Below, in pieces: positions 8,024 to 15,719 of a stretch of DNA of 48,707 bases. Source of the stretch: Acetobacteraceae bacterium (GTDB lineage: Bacteria > Pseudomonadota > Alphaproteobacteria > Acetobacterales > Acetobacteraceae). The DNA lies in assembly GCA_024280945.1 (NCBI GenBank), contig JAMXLO010000152.1, positions 1 to 48,707 on the forward strand, read 5' to 3'. The notes below the pieces were generated by a model. It searched no databases and was not told the DNA's origin. It worked only from the letters and a program-made list of their open reading frames with translations. Position 1 is the stretch's first letter, and every line of letters begins with the position of its first letter. The position numbers and the translations under genes were made by a program.

Positions 8024-8167
8024 TCAGTGGCTCTGAAACTTCTCGTTCGGCAGCACCTTCTCGACCGCATGCGGCGTCGGGTTCGGCGGATACAGTCCAA
8101 GGAACACCACAGCCGCACCGATGATCACCAGTCCCGCCGCAACGACGACCAGAAAAATACGGACCAT
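8024..8167 (-). CDS. Small single-pass membrane protein of unknown function upstream of xerD
   Basis: This 47-aa protein starts at ATG 8167 with one membrane helix (about residues 3-26, VRIFLVVVAAG onward) and a charged tail ending KVLPNEKFQSH. Its stop abuts the xerD GTG, so the two are probably co-transcribed and translationally coupled. A longer reading from 8239 is possible but would overlap the aroKB start region. No function can be assigned. Confidence 0.65.
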   Translation of the reverse strand: MVRIFLVVVAAGLVIIGAAVVFLGLYPPNPTPHAVEKVLPNEKFQSH

Positions 8168-8232
8168 CGCCTGTTCCACCGACTCCGCCGTGCGTGGCCT
8201 GCCCAGTGGCGGGTGTGCTAGCGTCCGCAGCC

Positions 8233-9912
8233 ATGACACGCAACACCGCGTTGAGGGAAGCCGTTGAACTGCCGGAAGCGCTGGCCGGCCGGAGTATCGT
8301 GCTGGTCGGCCTGATGGGAGCCGGAAAGACGTCGATCGGCAGGCGGCTTGCGGCGCGACTGGGACTGCCGTTCCGGGATGCCGATGCCGAAATCGAACAG
8401 GCAGCCGGCTGCACGATTCCAGAGCTGTTCTCTCGGTATGGCGAAGGCGATTTCCGCGCCGGCGAACGGCGGGTGATCCGCCGGCTGCTCTCCGGCGATC
8501 CGCTGGTGCTCGCCTTTGGCGGCGGCGCGTTCATGGACCGCGAAACGCGCGCGGCCGTGCGCGATGAGGCGATATCCGTCTGGCTGCGCTGCCCGCTGCA
8601 GACGCTGCTGCGCCGCGTCGCCGGCCGCGACAACCGCCCCCTTCTGGCAGATGGCGATCCGGCCGAGATCATGCAGCGGCTGATCGATGTGCGCTACCCG
8701 GTCTACGCCGAGGCCGATGTGATCGTCGATTGCGTCGACGAGAGCCCGGACGCCACCACGACCCGTGTGCTGAACACCCTGCTGGGGTGGCGCTCGCCGC
8801 GGCGGCTGTCGGTCGTGCTGCCGAGTACCAGCTATGACGTGGTGATCGGCGACGGTCTGCTGATGCGCGCCGGCGCGCTGCTCGCACCTCGAATGGAACA
8901 GAAGCGCGCCGTGGTCGTCACCGACGATGCGGTGGCGCGCCTGCATCTGCCGACGCTGCTGCGCGGACTCCAGGCGACGGGCGTCACGGTCAACCAGATC
9001 GTCGTGCCACCGGGCGAAGCCTCGAAGAGCCTCGCCAGCTGGCAGAGGGTCGTCGATCAGTTGCTGGAGGCGCGCGTTGAGCGCCGCACCACTGTCATCG
9101 CGCTGGGAGGCGGCGTGGTCGGTGACCTCGCCGGCTTCGCCGCCGCGACGACACTGCGTGGGCTGCCTTTCGTACAGGTGCCGACGACGCTGCTTTCCCA
9201 GGTGGATTCATCGGTCGGCGGCAAGACCGGGATCAACACTGCGCAGGGCAAGAACCTTGTCGGGGCGTTCTATCAGCCGCGCATGGTGCTGGCGGACACG
9301 GACACGCTCGCCACTCTGCCGCCGCGCGAACTCGGTGCCGGCTATGCCGAGATCGCCAAGGCCGGGCTGATCGGCGATGCCGCATTCTTCGCGTGGTGCG
9401 AAGCGAACGGCGCCGCCGTCGTTGCCGGCAACCGCGAGGCACAGGCGGAGGCCATCATGCGCGCCTGCGCCTTCAAGGCTGCCGTGGTGGGAGACGACGA
9501 GAGGGAGGAAAAACCGAACGATGGCCGCGCGCTGCTGAACCTTGGGCACACCTTCGGCCACGCGCTGGAAGCGGAGTATGGCTACACCGGCGGATTGTTG
9601 CACGGAGAAGGTGTCGCCGTCGGCCTTGGGCTGGCATTCCGTCTCTCGGCGAAGCTGGGGCATTGCGGAATTGCAGATGCGGACCGCGTGGTCTCGCACA
9701 TCGCTGCGCTGGGCATTCCGGCGGAACTGCACATGCTGAACCGACGCTTCTCGGCTGCCACACTGATCAGCCACATGCGGCGCGACAAGAAGGTGCGCGA
9801 CGGAGCACTGAAGTTCGTGCTGGCGAAGGGGATCGGCCAGGCATTCACCGCGAGCGATGTACCGCTCGAGGCGGTGACCGATCTGCTGCGCGATGCAGGA
9901 TGCGAAGCGTGA
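8233..9912 (+). CDS. aroKB: Bifunctional shikimate kinase / 3-dehydroquinate synthase
   Basis: A single 559-aa reading frame joins two shikimate-pathway enzymes. Residues about 18-180 are a shikimate kinase with Walker A GLMGAGKTS (26-34), the Asp pair near 49-51 and a GGGAF glycine motif. Residues about 192-559 are 3-dehydroquinate synthase with GGGVVGDLAGF (292-302), SSVGGKTG (326-333) and NLGHTFGHALE. The linker is only about 12 residues. The synthase acts at step 2 and the kinase at step 5. ATG 8233 is chosen because the kinase core begins 17 residues later; no clear Shine-Dalgarno is seen. Confidence 0.92.
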   Translation: MTRNTALREAVELPEALAGRSIVLVGLMGAGKTSIGRRLAARLGLPFRDADAEIEQAAGCTIPELFSRYGEGDFRAGERRVIRRLLSGDPLVLAFGGGAFMDRETRAAVRDEAISVWLRCPLQTLLRRVAGRDNRPLLADGDPAEIMQRLIDVRYPVYAEADVIVDCVDESPDATTTRVLNTLLGWRSPRRLSVVLPSTSYDVVIGDGLLMRAGALLAPRMEQKRAVVVTDDAVARLHLPTLLRGLQATGVTVNQIVVPPGEASKSLASWQRVVDQLLEARVERRTTVIALGGGVVGDLAGFAAATTLRGLPFVQVPTTLLSQVDSSVGGKTGINTAQGKNLVGAFYQPRMVLADTDTLATLPPRELGAGYAEIAKAGLIGDAAFFAWCEANGAAVVAGNREAQAEAIMRACAFKAAVVGDDEREEKPNDGRALLNLGHTFGHALEAEYGYTGGLLHGEGVAVGLGLAFRLSAKLGHCGIADADRVVSHIAALGIPAELHMLNRRFSAATLISHMRRDKKVRDGALKFVLAKGIGQAFTASDVPLEAVTDLLRDAGCEA

Positions 9913-10457
9913 CAGAAGCCAACGAACATCGTGGCTCGGTTCATGTTGGCGCCCGCCCGGACGGTTCGCTCACCTACATGGTGGAGCTGCCGCCCGAGGC
10001 TCTTCCGTCGGTGCACCGCCGTGACCTCGAGCGCGCATGGTACGCGGCGCGCGAGGCGGCACTGTCGGAACGCTGGAGCGTCGCAAGGTTCTTTCGTTTC
10101 CAGCGCCCGGACGGGTCGTTCGGCGATCTCGCGCTGGCGGATCCGGATGCCTGCTGCTGGGCCGGCGCGGTCGATCGTACAGTAGGATTGCGCAACAGCT
10201 ACGGCCTCTCGGTGTGCCTGCGTCTGCTGGCGCTGGTCGACCTCCTGGCGCGCGTGCGCTGGGCTGACTCGCTTTACCAGTTGCAGAAAGATGGCGCCGA
10301 ACTGCATCCATCCCTGCTACGCGCGGCAGCCACCATGCCGCTGACCGCCGATGCACGGTTCGATGAAACCGGGTTTCGCAGCAGGCTGTCTCGTTTTGCC
10401 TTCGGCTTCGCATTAGAAGGTCAGGCATTGCCTCGACTGTCGGGAGCGCCACCATGA
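9909..10457 (+). CDS. Conserved-looking protein of unknown function, coupled to aroKB
   Basis: The 182-aa protein starts at GTG 9909, overlapping the aroKB stop (GTGA), with AGGA eight bases upstream; ATG 9900 is an in-frame alternative. It is soluble, with many Arg and Leu residues, and has a WAGAVDRTVGLRNSYG segment in the middle. No signal peptide or known catalytic motif is seen. Four-base overlaps on both sides place it in an aroKB-led operon. Coding is supported by codon use and overlaps; function is unknown. Confidence 0.65.
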   Translation: MTEANEHRGSVHVGARPDGSLTYMVELPPEALPSVHRRDLERAWYAAREAALSERWSVARFFRFQRPDGSFGDLALADPDACCWAGAVDRTVGLRNSYGLSVCLRLLALVDLLARVRWADSLYQLQKDGAELHPSLLRAAATMPLTADARFDETGFRSRLSRFAFGFALEGQALPRLSGAPP

Positions 10458-10786
10458 TCCGCCTGACCATGCTGCTCCTGCCCGTCGTGGCGTTGGCGCA
10501 ATGCACACCGCCTCCGCCTCCCACAGGCCAGGCGAAAGCCGACGCGGCGACCCTTGCTGCGTGCCGCGAGCACGCTGACCAAGTGTATAACCGCAACAAT
10601 CGCGACACGATCTACACGATCAGCAATCGCGATTCGCCGTTCTCGGCCAATAGTTCGTCAGGTGTCACCGATCGCGGCCTCGCGCAACGCTTCGCGCGCG
10701 ACAACATGGTGCGCGACTGCGTTCGCAACACCGGCACCGAGACTGACCGCTCACCGACCACGTCTCCGCCGCCAGCCACGCCCTGA
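10454..10786 (+). CDS. Small secreted or lipoprotein-like protein, unknown function
   Basis: The 110-aa product has a hydrophobic N-terminus ending LPVVALAQC, followed by a proline run. This looks like a signal peptide with a near-lipobox, but Gln replaces the usual small residue before Cys17, so lipidation is uncertain. The mature part is polar, with repeated NRD/NRN segments and Cys at 37 and 89. The ATG overlaps the previous stop (ATGA). The next gene starts four bases after its end. Confidence 0.6.
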   Translation: MIRLTMLLLPVVALAQCTPPPPPTGQAKADAATLAACREHADQVYNRNNRDTIYTISNRDSPFSANSSSGVTDRGLAQRFARDNMVRDCVRNTGTETDRSPTTSPPPATP

Positions 10787-10789
10787 TCC

Positions 10790-12034
10790 GTGGCGAGCCT
10801 GTCTGCTGTTGCCGGCGTCTTCGCGCAGCGCAATGCGCGCATCTTCTATGCCGGCAGCGTCACCTGCTGGACCGGCTCGTGGATGCAGCGGGTCGCGACC
10901 GATTGGCTGGCCTGGGAACTGACACACTCGGCACTCTGGGTCAGCGTCATCGCATTCTGCAATCTGGCGCCGTCGGTGGTCATCTCTCCCCTGGCCGGCG
11001 CGGTGGCGGATCGGATCGATCGCGTCCGCCTGACCGTGGCGTCGCAGTTCGTGGCCGCAGGCCAGGCAGCGATCCTGGTGGCGTTGATCCTGACCGGATT
11101 GATCCGGGTCGAGTTCATCGCCGCACTTTCGGCCTGCAACGGCATCGCGGAAACCTTTGCCCAGCCCGCACGGCAGTGTCTCATTCCGGGCCTGGTCCCA
11201 CGGGCTTTCTTGCCTGGCGCTGTCGCGCTGAACTCGCTGACCTACAACATCGCCCGCTTTATCGGTCCCGCACTGTCGGGCCCAATGATCGCCGCCTGGG
11301 GTGTGGTGCCGCCGATCGTCTGCAATGGCTTCGCCTTTCTGTTTGCCAGCCTGACCATGCATCTGTTGCGGCTTGACCCGGCGGTCAGGCGCGGCCATCG
11401 GTCAAGCCACAGCGTGCTGCACGATGCGATCGAAGGTGTCCGTTACGTGGTGCGCCATCGAGGCATCGGACCGCTCATGCTGTTCGCCGCGGCGGTCGGC
11501 ATGATGTTGCGCGCGGTGCCGGAAATGCTGCCGCCCTATGTTGCCGACCTGTTCGGGCGCGACGCCCGCGGCCTCGCCACGTTCGCCAGCACGATGGGTC
11601 TAGCCGCGCTGATCGGTGGCACGGTGGTGGCAATCCGCGGCCGGTTGGGTGGCCTGACGCGTATTGCACTTTTCGCTGGCCTTGTGCTGGCGATGGCCAC
11701 CGCATGTTTCGTCGCGACGCATGTGTTCGCGATCGGCGTGGTCTGTATCGCGATCATGGGCGCAGCCACCACGATGCACGGCATCTCCATCCAGACCCTG
11801 CTGCAGCATTCTGCTTCGGCGGCAATGGTCGGACGCGTGCTGAGCCTGTGGGGCATGATCACCCGTGCCGCGCCCGCCATGGGCGCCCTCGCCTACGGCG
11901 CGGCTTCGGAATTTCTTGGCCTGCAGATCCCGGTGTTGCTGGGCTGTCTGCTGTGCGGACTGGCCTGGTTGCGCACCCAGGCGAGCCTGCCGCGGATGGC
12001 CCGTACGCTCGAGGGCAGTCAGACGCTGGCCTGA
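10790..12034 (+). CDS. MFS transporter, EntS/MFS_3-type exporter
   Basis: The 414-aa protein starts at GTG 10790 and has about 12 membrane segments. The pattern of QRVATDWLAWELTHS in the first helix region and GAVADRIDR in the first cytoplasmic loop is typical of the MFS_3 group, which includes siderophore and drug exporters. It lies in the aroKB gene string, so export of a chorismate-derived compound is conceivable but unproven. A small palindrome follows the stop codon. Confidence 0.82.
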   Translation: MASLSAVAGVFAQRNARIFYAGSVTCWTGSWMQRVATDWLAWELTHSALWVSVIAFCNLAPSVVISPLAGAVADRIDRVRLTVASQFVAAGQAAILVALILTGLIRVEFIAALSACNGIAETFAQPARQCLIPGLVPRAFLPGAVALNSLTYNIARFIGPALSGPMIAAWGVVPPIVCNGFAFLFASLTMHLLRLDPAVRRGHRSSHSVLHDAIEGVRYVVRHRGIGPLMLFAAAVGMMLRAVPEMLPPYVADLFGRDARGLATFASTMGLAALIGGTVVAIRGRLGGLTRIALFAGLVLAMATACFVATHVFAIGVVCIAIMGAATTMHGISIQTLLQHSASAAMVGRVLSLWGMITRAAPAMGALAYGAASEFLGLQIPVLLGCLLCGLAWLRTQASLPRMARTLEGSQTLA

Positions 12035-12044
12035 TCAGGTTGCT

Positions 12045-12059
12045 TGGCCTAGAAGGCCA
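12045..12059. repeat. Short palindrome TGGCCT-AGA-AGGCCA
   Basis: A perfect 6-3-6 inverted repeat lies 11 bp after the MFS stop and 29 bp before the RidA start. It could be a small hairpin that slows transcription or an operator; no T-run follows it. Confidence 0.35.
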
Positions 12060-12087
12060 CGCATCGCAACCTGGGGAGAAACCCTTT

Positions 12088-12438
12088 ATGTCGAAGATCA
12101 GCCGCACCGATCCCGGCAGCATTCTGTCGAAGGCCGTCGAATATCATGGATTCGTCTATCTTCAAGGCGTTACGGCAAAGGATACGAGCAAAGACATAAA
12201 GGGGCAGACGTCAGAAATACTGGCCCAGATCGACCAACTGCTGGAGGAGCACGGGACCGATAAGACGCGTCTGCTGCAGGCGCTGATCTGGGTGAAGAAC
12301 ATCCGTGACCGGGACGCGATGAACGAAATCTGGACAGCCTGGCTGCCGAAAGCCGGCGCACCGGCCCGCGCCTGTGTCCAGGCGGAACTGGCAAATCCGT
12401 CCATTCTGGTCGAGATCATGGTGACCGCGTGCAAGTAG
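12088..12438 (+). CDS. RidA-family (YjgF) deaminase-like protein
   Basis: The 116-aa protein has the YjgF/RidA fold signatures QLLEEHGTDKTRLLQALIWV and a late PARACVQAEL in which Arg is the conserved imine-binding residue. Canonical RidA proteins hydrolyse reactive enamine/imine intermediates such as 2-aminoacrylate. ATG 12088 is preceded by GGGGAGAA at 12073-12080. It closes the aroKB-side gene string, and a strong hairpin follows. A second, different RidA paralog is at 36222-36644. Confidence 0.85.
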   Translation: MSKISRTDPGSILSKAVEYHGFVYLQGVTAKDTSKDIKGQTSEILAQIDQLLEEHGTDKTRLLQALIWVKNIRDRDAMNEIWTAWLPKAGAPARACVQAELANPSILVEIMVTACK

Positions 12439-12442
12439 CCCC

Positions 12443-12482
12443 GTAGCAGGACTCCGGCTCGATTCGGCCGGAGTCCTGCTAC
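12443..12482 (+). terminator. Strong 16-bp hairpin without a T-run
   Basis: A perfect 16-bp inverted repeat (arms 12443-12458 and 12467-12482, 8-nt loop) begins four bases after the RidA stop. Its stability and position mark the end of the transcript. No U tract follows, so it may act with Rho or as a 3' end stabiliser. The following 196 bases to the CHAP gene contain an isolated TTATCCACA and a short ACCCG/CGGGT hairpin but no gene. Confidence 0.65.
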
Positions 12483-12678
12483 CGGCTCCCTTGAACGCGG
12501 CCGAGCCATGTCCCCTGCATAGGACGAAAGTCTCTTAGGGCAAGGTTATCCACAGGGCATAACCCGTTAATCGCCCCGTCACAGGCGGAACGACCCGCGC
12601 TTCGGGTTGTCAGCTTTGCAACCCTGTTGCTAGCGACTCACAGGTCTTGGGAACAATCCAAAGGGGAGCGGGTGCCCG

Positions 12679-13452
12679 ATGCTCGGTTGGGGAGCCAGCG
12701 GTAAGTCTTTGTTTTTCGGTTCTATTTTGGTCTTGGGTTATCAAACCTTGGCAACCTCCGCCGAGGCAGCCCCTAATTCACGGCAGCAGCATCAGCTTCG
12801 CGAGCCGACGGCACAGATCAGTTCCGCTGGGCGGTACTCGGTGCGGGAGGTCGCCAACGGCAGGGGTCAGTACCGCGGCGGGATACACGCGCGGGGGGGT
12901 GGGATCTCCTGTGTGCCGTTCGCCCGCGGCGATTCCGGTATTTCAGTTGCCGGAAATGCCTGGCAATGGTGGGATAATGCAGCGGGAGTCTACGCACGTG
13001 GGAGCGTTCCGGAGGCCGGCAGCGTGCTGACCTTCCGGTCAAACGGCCGCATGCGGCTAGGCCACGTTGCAGTGGTCAGCCGGGTGATCAATCCGCGCGA
13101 GATCCAGATCGATCATGCCAATTGGTGGGGTGGCACCGTCACCCGCAATATCCCTGTCGTGGACGTATCCGAGGCGAATGACTGGACAGCAGTGCGCGTC
13201 GGGCTCGGCCGAAGCGGCGAGTTCGGCAGCGTCTACCCGACCTATGGCTTCATCTATGACCGGCCTGACACCGGTAAGATGGTCGCTTCGAGCCAAGCGC
13301 CAGCACCGCAAGCCGACCTGAACCCGGCGCCGAGCGACCTGCGGCCCGCACCGGAGCGTGGCTGGCAGGCCTATGAGGAGGTTGCAGAGGCACCTGCCGC
13401 GGCCCGGCACCGCAAGCAACCCGTTCGGGTTGTCGCTTCGCACGGGCGCTAG
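12679..13452 (+). CDS. Secreted CHAP-domain amidase/peptidase
   Basis: The 257-aa protein has a signal peptide (about residues 1-31, ending AEA-A) and a CHAP domain with Cys78 in GGGISCVPFAR, His129 in LGHVAVV and Asn148 in DHANW as the catalytic set. CHAP enzymes cut peptidoglycan cross-bridges or related amides. The last 60 residues are Pro/Ala-rich and basic, probably disordered. GGGGAG lies ten bases before ATG 12679. It stands alone after a terminator, so it has its own promoter. Confidence 0.82.
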   Translation: MLGWGASGKSLFFGSILVLGYQTLATSAEAAPNSRQQHQLREPTAQISSAGRYSVREVANGRGQYRGGIHARGGGISCVPFARGDSGISVAGNAWQWWDNAAGVYARGSVPEAGSVLTFRSNGRMRLGHVAVVSRVINPREIQIDHANWWGGTVTRNIPVVDVSEANDWTAVRVGLGRSGEFGSVYPTYGFIYDRPDTGKMVASSQAPAPQADLNPAPSDLRPAPERGWQAYEEVAEAPAAARHRKQPVRVVASHGR

Positions 13453-13588
13453 GCTCGTCGTTTCCCGACGACAATTGCTGCCGACGTGCCTAGGCAGCCG
13501 GAGACCGAGTGTCGCGACAAGGGGAGCTTGCCGTCGCAATCGACTTCAATCGACGAAGGACGGCAACACCCAGAGTCGTGACCAGAGC

Positions 13589-13610
13589 GTCCGGGCAACG
13601 AAGCCCGGAC
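13589..13610 (+). terminator. Perfect 8-bp hairpin GTCCGGGC/GCCCGGAC
   Basis: The hairpin has a 6-nt loop and lies between the CHAP gene (stop 13452) and the aspartic protease gene (start 13652). No T-run follows. It may end the CHAP transcript or lie in the next gene's leader. Confidence 0.35.
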
Positions 13611-13651
13611 TGGCGCATCCAGCGTGGTGATTGGATACTCACGCCGGTCCC

Positions 13652-14560
13652 ATGCGAACGCTGCTGCTTGCACCGATCCTACTGCTCGTTGCCGTGACTG
13701 CCCATGCGAGTTGCCAGGTGGAACAGCGCAGCGCGGTGCCGGTCGACGCAGTCAACGGCAATATCCTCGTTACGGTCGACGTCAACGACGTGCCCGCGAC
13801 CTTCATCCTCGATACCGGTGCCGAGAGGACGCTGATGGGCGAGGACGTCGTCCGCCGGCTTGGCCTGGAACGCGACGGCTGGGTCGCATCGGCTGTGCGT
13901 GGCATTGCCGGCATCGAGGAGCGGCCAAACGCCCTGCCCCGCTCGCTGCACCTGGGACGCGCCTTGCTTCGGCGCCGGACACTCGCCGGGGATACCAGTG
14001 TCACGGTCGGCCCCTTGCCGGTGAACGAAATCGCGGGCCGCCCGGTCGCCGGCTTGCTGGGTCGCGACTTCTTGTCGCCCTTCGATCTGGACCTCGACCT
14101 GCCCCATCGCCGGCTGGCGCTGTACGCCGTGCACGACTGCTACGCGGACTTCCTGCCATGGACGCAGCCGTATGCCTCTTTCCCGGCCAGCACGCCCGTC
14201 GGTGCGCTGGTCGTGCAGGCGATGGTGGACGGTCGACCGCTGCGGGCGCTGATTGATAGTGGTGGGAGCGCCAGCCTCGTCACCGCGCCAGGAATGTTCC
14301 GTCTCGGCCTCACCCCTGCTCTGCTCGCGCATGATCCCCGCACCAACGGCAGAGCGATCGGGCCGAAACCCGTTCCAATGTATCGCCACCGCTTCACCGA
14401 ATTGCGCGTAGGTTCCGAGGTGACGCACGATCCGGTGCTTTGGGTCGCGTCGGTTCGGGTGGTGCCGATCGTCGACATGCTGCTGGGCGCCGACTGGCTC
14501 TCACTGCGGCACGTTTGGTTCTCATTCGCGACTAAGCAGGTGTTCGTGGCCGGACGGTAG
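13652..14560 (+). CDS. Exported retropepsin-like protein with two aspartic-protease motifs
   Basis: The 302-aa product has a signal peptide (residues 1-19, ending AHA-S) and two copies of a retroviral-protease-like fold. The first has FILDTGAER with Asp54, the second ALIDSGGSAS with Asp202. Each half carries the downstream hydrophobic-hydrophobic-Gly motif (AGLLGRDF and DMLLGADWL). Retropepsins need two such Asp residues, so the single chain could form a complete active site. ATG 13652 is chosen because the signal peptide starts there; an upstream TTG at 13631 is less likely. It converges on the PAP2 gene, two bases away. Confidence 0.78.
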   Translation: MRTLLLAPILLLVAVTAHASCQVEQRSAVPVDAVNGNILVTVDVNDVPATFILDTGAERTLMGEDVVRRLGLERDGWVASAVRGIAGIEERPNALPRSLHLGRALLRRRTLAGDTSVTVGPLPVNEIAGRPVAGLLGRDFLSPFDLDLDLPHRRLALYAVHDCYADFLPWTQPYASFPASTPVGALVVQAMVDGRPLRALIDSGGSASLVTAPGMFRLGLTPALLAHDPRTNGRAIGPKPVPMYRHRFTELRVGSEVTHDPVLWVASVRVVPIVDMLLGADWLSLRHVWFSFATKQVFVAGR

Positions 14561-14562
14561 GA

Positions 14563-15522
14563 TCACTGCCACTCCGACTTGGCATGTTCGACGAGAGTGT
14601 TCACCGTCTCGCACTGCATCAACAGTGGACAGGAGAGTTCCGCCAGGAGCTTGCCGGCGGCGCTGTCCGATGGGTAGTGCATGCCCAGGACCTCGCGGTT
14701 TCTGGCAATCCGTTCCGCCATGCGCTGCAGCGGGCTCAATGCCGGGTCAACCTTGCCCGTCGCAGGATCGGCGGTTTGCGACAAGGCATCGGGCATCACC
14801 TTGGCCAGGCACAGCGCGACAAGGTGCGCCTGAGTGGAGTGTCCGCTTGGGAACGCCGCGTGACCCGGGACCTCAATCGGCGGCATCAGCAGTGGTGACA
14901 GAGTTGAGGCACGCGGCCGATCAAAACGGGCCTTGTAGTGCATCACCTGAAACTCCCCGACCCGCAGCGCGATCATTACGAGACCATAGGTCGCGGGATG
15001 CGATCCAGGTGTGAAACTCAAAATGCCGCGAAAGAAGTTATCTATGCCGTTGACCTGCAGCAGCGCTTCCGACAGCACCCCCCCGCGATAGTCCACTAGC
15101 GCCGCGAGTTGCGCGAGCTCGCTTGCCACATCGGCAGCTTCTAGGATAGCCGACAACTGTGGTTCGAACTTGTCCCACCCACCTTGTTGCACGAACTCTC
15201 CGAGCACGACGATGGCGTAGTATTGTGCTTCCCACGGGCTGGCTGGAAATCGCTTCGATGACTTCTTTGCAAGTGAGACGTTCGGCCAGGCGATCGCACC
15301 GCGGTCCATCGGCGGCCACTTATTGCCACGGAACCAGCCTTCGCCAGGTTGTTCGGCGACGGCGGGAGACACGCCGATCAAGCGCGGCACTGCGGGAATG
15401 AGGACACCCGAACCATCGCCTGTTCCCTGGTTCTGGTTCTGATTCTGATTCTGATTCTGATTCTGATTCTGGTTCTGATTCTGATTTTGATTCTGATTCG
15501 CACTGCCGATCACGCCGCCCAT
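14563..15522 (-). CDS. PAP2-superfamily phosphatase / vanadium haloperoxidase-like protein with N-terminal NQ repeat
   Basis: The 319-aa protein has the PAP2/vanadate-binding residues: Lys197 with Arg202-Pro203 in KARFDRPR, FPSGH (224-228), and Arg276 with His282 in GMHYPSD. Such proteins are acid phosphatases or vanadium haloperoxidases; the motifs alone do not decide. There is no signal peptide. Residues 9-32 are twelve consecutive Asn-Gln pairs encoded by a hexanucleotide repeat. ATG 15522 has GAGGGAGA upstream. It is divergent from the subtilase gene across a 197-bp gap. Confidence 0.75.
   Translation of the reverse strand: MGGVIGSANQNQNQNQNQNQNQNQNQNQNQNQGTGDGSGVLIPAVPRLIGVSPAVAEQPGEGWFRGNKWPPMDRGAIAWPNVSLAKKSSKRFPASPWEAQYYAIVVLGEFVQQGGWDKFEPQLSAILEAADVASELAQLAALVDYRGGVLSEALLQVNGIDNFFRGILSFTPGSHPATYGLVMIALRVGEFQVMHYKARFDRPRASTLSPLLMPPIEVPGHAAFPSGHSTQAHLVALCLAKVMPDALSQTADPATGKVDPALSPLQRMAERIARNREVLGMHYPSDSAAGKLLAELSCPLLMQCETVNTLVEHAKSEWQ
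15427..15498 (+). repeat. Hexanucleotide tandem repeat (12 units of CTGATT type)
   Basis: Twelve 6-bp units run without interruption; eight are CTGATT, three CTGGTT and one TTGATT. On the coding (minus) strand they encode (Asn-Gln)12 near the start of the PAP2-like protein. Changes in unit number would keep frame and only alter tract length. Confidence 0.95.
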
Positions 15523-15660
15523 GCAACATCTCCCTCGACCGCATCAGTCTGCCACGGCAACGGCACGTTCGCCGGCCATGTACATTACAAAGCCACTACG
15601 CGGCCGAAGTCGAAACGTGCCGCGTCGCAGGACATGTCAGCTTAGCCAGCCTTTGCCGAT

Positions 15661-15675
15661 TAGAACAATGTTCTA
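15661..15675. promoter_or_regulatory. 15-bp perfect palindrome TAGAACAATGTTCTA, candidate operator
   Basis: The 7-1-7 palindrome lies 44 bp upstream of the subtilase ATG, between a TTGCCG -35-like hexamer (15653-15658) and TACCAT (15677-15682, spacer 18). A protein bound here would cover the promoter spacer. The GAAC-N3-GTTC spacing does not fit the alphaproteobacterial LexA site (GTTC-N7-GTTC). Confidence 0.45.
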
Positions 15676-15719
15676 CTACCATACCGGTCCCTCTGATAAA
15701 CCTTCGCGAGGTAAGCACC

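Noticed and set aside
12546-12554. Perfect DnaA box TTATCCACA, possible replication origin
   Set aside because: It is a single copy, with no cluster of further boxes, no AT-rich unwinding region and no origin-associated genes; one match in a window of this size is near chance.
15427-15498. CRISPR-like array
   Set aside because: Units are 6 bp with no spacers; it is a coding microsatellite.
15661-15675. SOS (LexA) box reading of TAGAACAATGTTCTA
   Set aside because: Alphaproteobacterial LexA sites are direct repeats GTTC-N7-GTTC; here the half-sites are inverted with 3 bp between them.
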